12,872 nucleotides of DNA from positions 1 to 12,872 of the forward strand of contig JBAWVO010000183.1 in assembly GCA_037147235.1 (NCBI GenBank). Direction: 5' to 3'. The position numbers and the translations under genes are program-made. Shown piece by piece: positions 1 through 6,485 of this stretch (position 1 is the stretch's first letter; the number at the start of each line of letters is the position of its first letter). A model generated the notes under the pieces. That model saw nothing but the letters and a program-made list of their open reading frames with translations, did no database searches and was not told where the DNA came from. The stretch comes from JANXQG01 sp037147235. Its GTDB lineage: Bacteria > Planctomycetota > Planctomycetia > Pirellulales > Thermoguttaceae.

Positions 1-73
1 ATGGTCATTCCCGGCGCAGCCGGTAATAGGCCCGTGCTTCAGCACGGGTTGGGAAAGACCGCGATCAACCGCC
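1..73. repeat. 73-bp REP-like repeat, left copy
   Basis: This matches 685-757 at 71 of 73 positions; the differences are A28 versus C712 and A56 versus T740. It contains two small palindromes: CCGGC-GCA-GCCGG at 11-23 and CCCGTGCT-TC-AGCACGGG at 31-48. The arms GGTCATTCCC (3-12) and GGGAAAGACC (51-60) can pair around both with one mismatch. The last two codons and the stop of the transposase gene (65-67 on the minus strand) lie inside this repeat, so the repeat overlaps the gene's 3' end. Confidence 0.85.
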
Positions 74-541
74 ATTCTCTGTCAACCCCGTTCCGCGGGG
101 TTTCTGCCCCTCAGTTTCAATCTCCGTGATCCGCTCCAGCCGATCAACAATCTTCCCTTGGGCATGGTGTTCTCGCTGATTCCGGATGTACGCCTTAACC
201 CATTCCAAATCTCGCGTGCCAAAGCTCACGACACCATATCCAGTCTGCCATTGCAGCACCTTGCCCCGCAAGGCAAACTGTTCGTTGACCTCATGGGAAC
301 TCGCACCTTTGATCAGTCCCACAAACTCGCTAATCAAAAGCGTAGGCGGTATTGTAATCGCAACGTGGATATGGGTATCCGTTCCTCCAATTTCGTGGAC
401 AAAGACCCCCGAGGTCTTGATGATGCGATCTCGGATGATCCGGTGCGCAACAGGCTCAACCTGGGGAGTCAGCATCGGAGAGCTATCCTTGCAGTGCCAA
501 GTAAAATGGAGATTGATTTCGCTGTAATGGTTACGAGACAT
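65..541 (-). CDS. IS200/IS605-type Y1 (HUH) transposase, RAYT-like
   Basis: A 158-residue protein of the Y1_Tnp family, which cuts and rejoins single-stranded DNA through a phosphotyrosine link. The HUH metal-binding motif is visible as H57-I58-H59 in GTDTHIHVAI. The probable nucleophile is Y118, with Q122 one helical turn later in YIRNQREHH, the same Y/Q spacing as in IS200/IS605 TnpA. The block IPPTLLISEFVGLIKG after the HUH motif is typical of the family. The length is normal and the frame is open, so the enzyme could be active. It starts at an ATG (539-541) without a clear Shine-Dalgarno sequence. The stop falls within the left 73-bp repeat. The flanking palindromic repeats are its most likely DNA substrates. 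Whether it is an insertion-sequence transposase or a domesticated RAYT cannot be settled from one locus. Confidence 0.9.
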   Translation of the reverse strand: MSRNHYSEINLHFTWHCKDSSPMLTPQVEPVAHRIIRDRIIKTSGVFVHEIGGTDTHIHVAITIPPTLLISEFVGLIKGASSHEVNEQFALRGKVLQWQTGYGVVSFGTRDLEWVKAYIRNQREHHAQGKIVDRLERITEIETEGQKPRGTGLTENGG

Positions 542-684
542 GCATATCTCACAGTGGAAGGAGTAAACGGCCCTGACAGGAAAAAGAAAGCAACAAGGAT
601 ACCAATTTTATCGCATCGCAAACCCGACGTAAACGACGCGCCAATAATCCAGGAACAGGCCGCTCGGCGTCTTCATGGCCATTT

Positions 685-757
685 ATGGTCATTCCCGGCG
701 CAGCCGGTAATCGGCCCGTGCTTCAGCACGGGTTGGGAATGACCGCGATCAACCGCC
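685..757. repeat. 73-bp REP-like repeat, right copy
   Basis: Direct repeat of 1-73, lying upstream of the transposase start. In this copy the outer arms GGTCATTCCC (687-696) and GGGAATGACC (735-744) are perfectly complementary and enclose two inner hairpins at 695-707 and 715-732. One strand could fold into a branched structure; two bases of the outer arm are shared with the first inner stem, so about 8 outer pairs would form together with both hairpins. Confidence 0.85.
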
Positions 758-798
758 CCCCGTGTCCCGACCGCCTACGGCGGTCGGGACACGGGGGG
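756..798. repeat. Perfect 20-bp inverted repeat with TAC loop
   Basis: Bases 756-775 are exactly complementary to 779-798, leaving a 3-base TAC loop. The stem is very GC-rich, begins with a C6 run and ends with G runs. It directly follows the right 73-bp repeat, with two bases shared. It is not a classic terminator because no T tract follows on either strand. The core CCGCC-TAC-GGCGG recurs at 851-863, so it looks like a second REP-type palindrome. Confidence 0.8.
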
Positions 799-825
799 GA
801 AGGGGACGAGGTTCGGGCCGCGTAA

Positions 826-863
826 CCCGTGCTAAAGCACGGGCCGAATACCGCCTACGGCGG
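826..863. repeat. Further REP-like palindromes
   Basis: Bases 826-843 read CCCGTGCT-AA-AGCACGGG, the same 8-bp stem as in the two 73-bp repeats but with a different loop. Bases 851-863 read CCGCC-TAC-GGCGG, the core of the 756-798 hairpin. Together with the upstream repeats this makes a clustered, BIME-like array filling the gap between the transposase gene and the next gene (542-929). I see no gene in that gap. Confidence 0.7.
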
Positions 864-929
864 GAACGAGCCTGAAGGCCCGTGGGGGAGGGGCAGCGGT
901 AGGCCGTTGCACGCCCGTGCCTGCTGCCT

Positions 930-1633
930 TTACGCCGCTCGTCGCACCTTCGTCACGGCGGCAGCGGCAAGAGACTCCCAGCAGATTCCTTCGCCCGTGC
1001 CGTCGCCAAAGAAGCGAATACGGCTCTCTTTTTGTCCGGCGTTCAGTCGCCTGATCGTGAACTTCAGACGCTCCTTGCAAACAATCTCTGGTTTGGGCGG
1101 CAGCGGGTCATCCATGCGTGATGGCCAGCCCTCCTCTTGAAACGCGGAAAGCACCTTCTCTTGATTGTCGGCTGGAACCCGAAACCTTTTGATCACGCAG
1201 CCGTCAAGCAAGAGTACGCGGAGTTTGCGATCCCAATCGGGCAACTGGGAACGAAACGAGATGATTTCGGGAGAATCTGGGAATTGGGGGGGGGGGTAAG
1301 ATGCGTCGTCTTCCTGCCGTGGCCGGCAACCAACGCGCCCTTCTCGCTGAGTACAAAGCACGTCTCGCCCGTGAAGGAGACATTTACCCTGGGCCGGAAC
1401 CGGCGGGCTGGATCGTGGAACGTGGTTACTTCATCGGCGTGATCCACATAGCCATTCAGGACCAGCCACCGCAGATTACTCTCGCTCGCGCCCAGCTTTT
1501 CCAATTGCAGCAGCCGCAAGGCAATCTCCCAGGGATCGAGTTTCAGATCCCGCGCACAGGCCCAAGCCTTCCACAAAGGGGCTAGTGCCGCCATCACTTC
1601 CGCTGGCAAATCCTGTCGCACCTGGGGTTTCAT
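930..1633 (-). pseudogene. Uncharacterised planctomycete protein, frame broken at an 11-base C tract
   Basis: Two overlapping minus-strand frames together make one protein. The first (ATG at 1631-1633) runs through about residue 113 and contains ESNLRWLVLNGYVDHADEVT and GETCFVLSEKGAL. The second resumes with QFPDSPEIISF and carries WDRKLRVLLLDGCVIKRFRV, FQEEGWPSRMDDPLPP and IRFFGDGTGEGICWES before a stop at 930-932. I recognise both halves from one uncharacterised planctomycete family; its function is unknown. They meet at a run of 11 C on the coding strand (plus-strand G 1286-1296). A run of 12 (or 9) would restore one frame of about 234 residues. The break may be a sequencing error, a real mutation, slippage-based phase variation or transcriptional slippage. 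The gene lies 84 bp after yidC on the same strand, possibly as the last gene of that unit. Confidence 0.75.
1286..1296. repeat. G11/C11 homopolymer inside a coding region
   Basis: Eleven consecutive G on the plus strand (C on the coding strand) sit exactly where the two halves of the 930-1633 gene change frame. Such tracts are prone to replication and transcription slippage and also to sequencing length errors. Confidence 0.9.
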
Positions 1634-1717
1634 GAAAAACCGAGCCTTTGAGAGGTGTGCATAAACTAGGGTAAGTGCCCACTATTATGCTTCCATGAAA
1701 CACCTTGTCAATAGGCC

Positions 1718-4288
1718 CTACTTTTTGCCCCCGCGTTTTTTGCGGCGAATGGCCTCGCGCTCGGCACTGCTGGGTCGCTCGACTTTCGCTATGCGGCTCG
1801 TCGCATCGTCCGTGCCCGAATTGCCATCGCTGCCCGCTGGCGCAGCCTTGGGCAGGAACCGCCGCTCGGCCAGTCCCCAAAGCGTCGTGGCCACAAAGTA
1901 GATGCAGAGCCCGGCAGCCACCTTGAAGAACATGAACCCCATCAAGAACATCACGAACTTCATGATTTTCTGCTGCTGGGCTGCCTGCTCGTCGGCCGCC
2001 GGCGGCATCATCACCTTCTGCTGGACCAAGAACAGCCCAAGGGTGATGATTGGGAACAAGTTCAAGTAGGGGCCCATCCCAAGCATCGTGCCAAAAAGAG
2101 GAAACCAGGGGTAGCCTACGCCGCTGGTTATGGCATCCGGCATGAACCAGCTCCAGTCGTAGAGCATATCGGGCGCAGCCAAATTGGAGCACCAACGAAC
2201 GGCGTGGGAGATCAAGGGGGCGCCACGCAACTCCACGTTGACCTGCAAAGCGCGATAGAGGCCCAGGAATATCGGCATTTGAATCAATAGCAGCAAACAG
2301 CCACCGAAAGGATTGTAATTGTGTTTGGCGAAAAGCTCTTGCTGAGCCTTGCGGGCGGATTCCGGGTCTTTCTTGTGCTTAAGCTGAATTGCCTTGATCT
2401 CGGGCTGGATTTTCTGCATCAACTGAGCACTTTGCGCCTGCCGACGGCTCATGGGGAACATGGCCAAACGAACGACGATCGTCAACATCACGATCGCCAG
2501 TCCGTAGTTGTGTACGATCCCGAAGAAAAAGTCTAGGATATAGGTCATGGGCACGGCCACCCACTGGAAGATCGGCCAGCCGTAACAGATCACGTTCGAG
2601 AGGTCGTATTTTGCCAAAAGTTGAGGCCGTTTTGGACCGGCAAAGACTTCAAAGCGTTGTGGCGGGGAGGTTTCTTTTGCCTCCAGCGATATCGGCTTGC
2701 TGATCAGGCGGAACGAAGTATTGGTCAGTGATTTGCGCTGTTCCGCGACGTCACCCACTCGGAATGCCACCGCACGCTCTATATTGGTGGCGGTCGATTT
2801 GGCTTCCGGGATCATGACCACGGAGAAATACTGGCCATCCACCCCGAAAAACTGCGGAGGATGATCGTTGAATTCGGTCGCTTCAGCGATTCCCTTAAAA
2901 TACTTTTCCGATAGTTGCGTGGCGGTAGTGACACTGACGTCGCTCTTCGCCAACTGGTAGATAACATCGCGAAGCCCCTCGCCGCCCCAGGTTCTTCCTA
3001 CCTTGCTGGTAACGTACCAAGATCCTTCGACCGGCAATCCGTTGGGGCCATCGAGACGGTAGGCAACCTCGTGCTTCTTGGTGTCGTTGTTGGTCACCTG
3101 AAGGCTCAAAATCAAGTGGTAGGCCTTAGCGTCCGGCTCGGTCGCCGCATCGCCATCAACTTTTACCAATTCGTACGTTTTGGTGATGGTGAGATGATAT
3201 TCCGGCACAGGACAGCTAAACACGACCTTGGTGATCGGGCCGCTCTCTTGCTCTCTGGACTCGCTGTCGATATGCCAGTTCACGTTGCGCAAAGCCACAC
3301 CGGGCATCTCCCGCGTCAATTCCTCATCCCACTTGGCTTCGGGATCTACGTCCGGCGGGAGATTATTGGGATTTTTGTCAACGCTCTGCAAAGTCGTCAG
3401 AAACGAGAGCGGAGAATTCTCATTCAAGTTGATTGCATTGCGAGGGCCGCCGACAGTCCAAGCCGTGTTCGGCTTTTTCAGCTCGGGACGCATGACTTCC
3501 AGCGGCCGACGAATTAGCTTTTTGACTTCGATGTTGGGAAGGCGATCTTTTCCACGCTGAATTCCCAGTTCAACAGGCTTATCCGGCCTGGTCTTGCGGA
3601 GGGCCGACTCCAGACCCGCCGGATCTTTGATCTTGTGCGTCTGCCCCTGATACACCAATTCAAGGATGCGATCGCCGGGCCTCACGTCGGCTGCCGCGGC
3701 AGGAGTGCCTGCCCCGACCACTTGTACCAAGCAGCCCTCGCCCTTGTCGGAATTGTCCATCACCAAGTGGCCGAGATAACCGCTGCGATCTTCCAAGTCG
3801 CGGTAATGTTCGCTGCTGAGTTCAATGCGGGCCACCGACGCGCCTTCGTTGCTGAACGTGACCAACATGCGGTAAGGATTTTTCGGATCGGGGTCAACCG
3901 ACCCAAGCGTGACCCACCGCCGCGGCTCGTCGATTTTCTTTTTCGGCGAAGTCGCAGCTTTGTCCGCCTGGACATCAGGCTGAACGGCGGCTTTCACATC
4001 CTTGGCGGCCTCGGCCTTCGATTGGTCGTTCTTGCCAATAGCCTTGGCCGGATCGCCGGGCTGGTCTTTCTCCTTCTTCAGTTCCCTTCCGTCCGCGTCG
4101 GCCTTCCTTTCAGGCGCGGCCTTGCCATCTTTCTGCTCCTGTGCGGCCGGTGCATTGGCGACTTTGGGTGGCGGCGGAAAGAAAGTCCGCATCATCCAGG
4201 GATAGACCACCAGGGCCAAAACCAGGATGACCACGAACATCAAAATGTTGCTTAAAGGGGGCGACGCGGAGCGTTGTCGTTCTTGCAT
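1718..4288 (-). CDS. yidC: Membrane protein insertase YidC with PDZ insert
   Basis: An 856-residue YidC/Oxa1-family insertase, which places proteins in the inner membrane alone or with SecYEG. An N-terminal membrane anchor lies at about residues 12-33, followed by a charged Lys/Ala/Asp-rich linker (about 40-120) and the large periplasmic P1 region up to about 560. The insertase core is at about 570-815, with hydrophobic segments near 581-613, 660-680, 727-757 and 776-806. The conserved groove arginine is R607 in VVRLAMFPMSRRQAQS. The tail is strongly basic (IRRKKRGGKK). Within P1, residues 185-255 read as a PDZ domain (GCLVQVVGAGTPAAAADVRP, then GDRILEL), which the E. coli protein lacks and which makes this YidC longer. 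The ATG at 4286-4288 has a GAGGT ribosome site 9 bases upstream (4298-4302). It follows the metallophosphoesterase gene by 105 bp and precedes the frameshifted gene by 84 bp. Confidence 0.96.
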   Translation of the reverse strand: MQERQRSASPPLSNILMFVVILVLALVVYPWMMRTFFPPPPKVANAPAAQEQKDGKAAPERKADADGRELKKEKDQPGDPAKAIGKNDQSKAEAAKDVKAAVQPDVQADKAATSPKKKIDEPRRWVTLGSVDPDPKNPYRMLVTFSNEGASVARIELSSEHYRDLEDRSGYLGHLVMDNSDKGEGCLVQVVGAGTPAAAADVRPGDRILELVYQGQTHKIKDPAGLESALRKTRPDKPVELGIQRGKDRLPNIEVKKLIRRPLEVMRPELKKPNTAWTVGGPRNAINLNENSPLSFLTTLQSVDKNPNNLPPDVDPEAKWDEELTREMPGVALRNVNWHIDSESREQESGPITKVVFSCPVPEYHLTITKTYELVKVDGDAATEPDAKAYHLILSLQVTNNDTKKHEVAYRLDGPNGLPVEGSWYVTSKVGRTWGGEGLRDVIYQLAKSDVSVTTATQLSEKYFKGIAEATEFNDHPPQFFGVDGQYFSVVMIPEAKSTATNIERAVAFRVGDVAEQRKSLTNTSFRLISKPISLEAKETSPPQRFEVFAGPKRPQLLAKYDLSNVICYGWPIFQWVAVPMTYILDFFFGIVHNYGLAIVMLTIVVRLAMFPMSRRQAQSAQLMQKIQPEIKAIQLKHKKDPESARKAQQELFAKHNYNPFGGCLLLLIQMPIFLGLYRALQVNVELRGAPLISHAVRWCSNLAAPDMLYDWSWFMPDAITSGVGYPWFPLFGTMLGMGPYLNLFPIITLGLFLVQQKVMMPPAADEQAAQQQKIMKFVMFLMGFMFFKVAAGLCIYFVATTLWGLAERRFLPKAAPAGSDGNSGTDDATSRIAKVERPSSAEREAIRRKKRGGKK

Positions 4289-4354
4289 GTAAACTTAACC
4301 TCAGTATGCCGTAAAGCGATACCTCACGACGGGAAGGAAATTTGTAAGGGATAG

Positions 4355-4380
4355 GGTGGGCCGAGCTTGCGAGCCCCACC
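4355..4380. repeat. Intergenic REP-like palindrome between metallophosphoesterase and yidC
   Basis: The 6-bp arms GGTGGG (4355-4360) and CCCACC (4375-4380) flank an imperfectly paired GC-rich centre. It lies 13 bases after the metallophosphoesterase stop, in the 105-bp gap before yidC. There is no T tract, so it is not a standard terminator, although a stem here could stabilise the mRNA end or dampen readthrough. Similar GGTGGG...CCCACC palindromes are, as I recall, dispersed repeats in planctomycetes. Confidence 0.45.
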
Positions 4381-4393
4381 AATAGGCCGGTCA

Positions 4394-5140
4394 CTACCGC
4401 CCATCCCGTAACCGATCGCCAAGGAAATTGTCCAGGTCGGGAATGTCATAAATCTTGGCGATCGTCTTTTCAAACGGGTATTCAACACGGCGAAAACGAA
4501 CTACGTTGTCTTCCAGCACGACGTAGCATGCCTTGGGATTTCCGTCACGGGGTTGGCCGACAGAACCCACGTTGATCATCGCCTTTTCTTCGCCCAGACG
4601 GAACTCATAATTGATTTCCTCGGGGCTGAGGAACTGAAATTGCTCCGTAAACACCCCCGGCACGTGCGTGTGGCCTTGGAACGAATACCTGGGGATTAGG
4701 GCAAAGATCTTTTCCAACTTCCGGCGGTTATAAATGTCTTCCGGAAAGACATATTCGTTTAGCGGGTTTCGGGCAGAACCATGGACGAAGAGGAATTTGT
4801 CTTCCTGATGACTGCGCGGCAACTCGCCGAGAAAATCCCAGCGCCTTTGCCGCTCGATCGCCGAGCCGCCCTCTTCCAGTTGCATCCGAGTCCAAAAAAT
4901 GGCTCGCTCAGCACCCGAGTTGAATCCTTCCGGATCGAACAAGGCCCCTTGGTCGTGATTGCCCAGCAGGCAGACTTTGCACTGCATGACGATGTCGATG
5001 CACTCCCGGGGATTGGGGCCGTAGCCCAGCAGGTCGCCGAGACAGTAGACCTCGGAGATTCCCTGACTGCGGATGTCGGCAAACACGGCCTCGAGCGACT
5101 CGAGGTTGCTGTGGAGATCGCTGATTAAAGCTCGTTTCAC
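4394..5140 (-). CDS. Calcineurin-like metallophosphoesterase (YfcE/YmdB-like superfamily)
   Basis: A 248-residue dinuclear-metal phosphoesterase. The full motif set is visible: D8 and H10 in ISDLHSN, D36 in GDLLGYGPNP, N61-H62-D63 in GNHD, H120 in FVHGSA, and H157/H159 in GHTH. The block NVGSVGQPRDG near residues 190-200 is typical of small bacterial members of this group. The substrate cannot be told from sequence; relatives hydrolyse phosphodiesters or nucleotides. There is no signal peptide, so it should be cytoplasmic. The start is GTG (5138-5140), chosen because the metal motif begins at residue 8, as expected for the fold; a weak GAAGG lies about 10 bases upstream. It is on the same strand as yidC and 299 bp downstream of the RluA gene. 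That 299-bp gap (5141-5439) holds no gene I can support. Confidence 0.93.
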   Translation of the reverse strand: MKRALISDLHSNLESLEAVFADIRSQGISEVYCLGDLLGYGPNPRECIDIVMQCKVCLLGNHDQGALFDPEGFNSGAERAIFWTRMQLEEGGSAIERQRRWDFLGELPRSHQEDKFLFVHGSARNPLNEYVFPEDIYNRRKLEKIFALIPRYSFQGHTHVPGVFTEQFQFLSPEEINYEFRLGEEKAMINVGSVGQPRDGNPKACYVVLEDNVVRFRRVEYPFEKTIAKIYDIPDLDNFLGDRLRDGR

Positions 5141-5439
5141 GCTGGACGACCTTCGGGTGGAATACTACCCATGGGAGATGATGGACACTCTATTGTTGCA
5201 ATGTGTTACCATTACCGGACGGTTGACACCCGTCGTGACGCCTAATTACGACAATTATGTGGAGGACTATACACGTTTAGGGGGGTGACGGGTCTCGTTG
5301 ACACCTCTTTGACCGAAAAGTGGCATCTCCATGGTCAATTCTACCATGGGCAAGGCTGTCCGCAAACCCCGCCCCGATTCCCCCCTTTTTTCGGCTCTCC
5401 GGCAGAGCCGCGAGCGATATAGAGATAGGCGATCCTATC

Positions 5440-6429
5440 CTATTTTCCACCCCGAAGCTTCACCAGCAGCTTTCCCATATCCGCGGGCAAGGGCGTTGTG
5501 AACGACATTTCCTGGCCGGTAATGGGGTGCTTGAAGCCCAGTTCGGCGGCGTGCAAGGCTTGACGCTGGGCACCGCTATGATCGACAACGGGCTTACCAA
5601 ACAGCGGCTTGTTGTAAACCTTCTCGCCGCAAAGCGGATGGCCGGCTTCCGCCAAATGAATGCGTATCTGATGCGTTCGACCGGTCTCCAGGCGGCACTC
5701 GATAAGCGTGTAGCCGTTGAGATCCTCCAGGGGGCGCACGTGCGTGACGGCCCGCTTGCCGATCTTCGGCAACCTCGTGCTGCCGCGGCGGTGGTCGCCA
5801 CGGTCGCGCACAAGGCTTGACTCGATTGTCCGGGCTTCCACGCGGCCTTGCGCGATGGCGTGATAGACGCGATGAATGTCATGTTTGCGGAACATCTGCA
5901 CGAGCAACCGCTCCGCCTCCACACTGACGGCCAGCACCATCACGCCGCTGGTATCCCGGTCCAAGCGGTGAACCAGCCGCACCCGCGGCGGCCTCGCCGG
6001 CTTGCCTCCGCGGCGCTGTTGGGCATGACCGCGCCGCAAAATCCGCACCACCAATTCGTCGATTGTCGGCTGCCGCTGCTTGCGGCGTGCAGACCAGTGT
6101 TGCTCCTCGGCGTGCCGCTCAGTCGTTACTCCGGCCGGCTTCTCGACGACGATCAGATGCGCATCCCGGAAGAATATTTTGATGTCTTCCGGGTCCGGCG
6201 GGGCGTTCCGCGGCTCATCCCAGACCTTCACGACGTCCCCCGGCTGGAGCTTTCTCCCTTCATCGAGGCACAAATTGCCGTTGATCTGCACGTGGCGATT
6301 TTCAACCAATCGACGTACCGCGGACCACGGCTCGCCCGGCAGGAACTGCCGCAGCGCGGCAACGAGGGCCAACCCAACCTGCGGTTGGGTGACGTGGAAG
6401 TTGCGAAAACCTTCTCCGCGCTTGCTCAT
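5440..6429 (-). CDS. RluA-family pseudouridine synthase with N-terminal S4 domain
   Basis: This enzyme isomerises specific uridines in rRNA or tRNA to pseudouridine. An S4-like RNA-binding domain occupies the first roughly 70 residues (SAVRRLVENRHVQING, then KLQPGDVV), followed by the catalytic domain. That domain holds the signature HRLDRDTSG, whose Asp (about D157 from this start) is the nucleophile, and the motif GRTHQIRIHLAEAGHPLCG later. I chose the ATG at 6427-6429 (MSKRGEGF), giving 329 residues. The open frame continues upstream to 6543, but that would overlap the apgM end by 58 bp and add a non-conserved N-terminus. The gap to apgM is 56 bp, so co-transcription is likely. An Arg/Gln/Gly-rich insertion of about 40 residues before HRLD is unusual in length. 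The family (RluC, RluD or TruC-like) and the modified site are not determined. Confidence 0.93.
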   Translation of the reverse strand: MSKRGEGFRNFHVTQPQVGLALVAALRQFLPGEPWSAVRRLVENRHVQINGNLCLDEGRKLQPGDVVKVWDEPRNAPPDPEDIKIFFRDAHLIVVEKPAGVTTERHAEEQHWSARRKQRQPTIDELVVRILRRGHAQQRRGGKPARPPRVRLVHRLDRDTSGVMVLAVSVEAERLLVQMFRKHDIHRVYHAIAQGRVEARTIESSLVRDRGDHRRGSTRLPKIGKRAVTHVRPLEDLNGYTLIECRLETGRTHQIRIHLAEAGHPLCGEKVYNKPLFGKPVVDHSGAQRQALHAAELGFKHPITGQEMSFTTPLPADMGKLLVKLRGGK

Positions 6430-6485
6430 GGACGTTGTGACCGTAACGGCGGTGCTTTGCGATGTAGGCTTTTCAGACAGCTTTT

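Larger units (their letters stand above)
1..757. mobile_element. Y1-transposase module bounded by 73-bp direct repeats (RAYT/REP or IS200-like)
   Basis: The unit consists of a minus-strand HUH/Y1 transposase gene with a nearly identical 73-bp repeat on each side (1-73 and 685-757), both copies in the same orientation. Each repeat carries the hairpin CCCGTGCTTCAGCACGGG. Single-strand Y1 transposases of the IS200/IS605 family recognise subterminal hairpins at both ends in the same orientation. RAYT enzymes are single-copy relatives associated with REP palindromes. Either reading fits. No TnpB or accessory gene lies inside. The left repeat begins at window base 1, so the element or repeat may extend further left. 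That the whole 757 bp moves as a unit is inference. Confidence 0.55.

Noticed and set aside
158..742. Long plus-strand open frame opposite the transposase gene
   Set aside because: It is antisense to a gene with clear catalytic motifs and has no recognisable domain; an overlap by-product.
829..1140. Plus-strand frame 829-1140
   Set aside because: It begins in a REP palindrome and runs antisense to the conserved C-terminal half of the frameshifted gene.
2915..4255. Long plus-strand frames (2915-3517, 3635-4255) opposite yidC
   Set aside because: They are antisense shadows of a well-supported gene, with composition expected from GC-rich codon bias.
5392..5410. Hairpin CGGCTCT-CCGGC-AGAGCCG as terminator of the rluA gene
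   Set aside because: The T tract lies before the stem on the plus strand, so on the minus strand the stem is followed by A, not T. It is not an intrinsic terminator for either strand.
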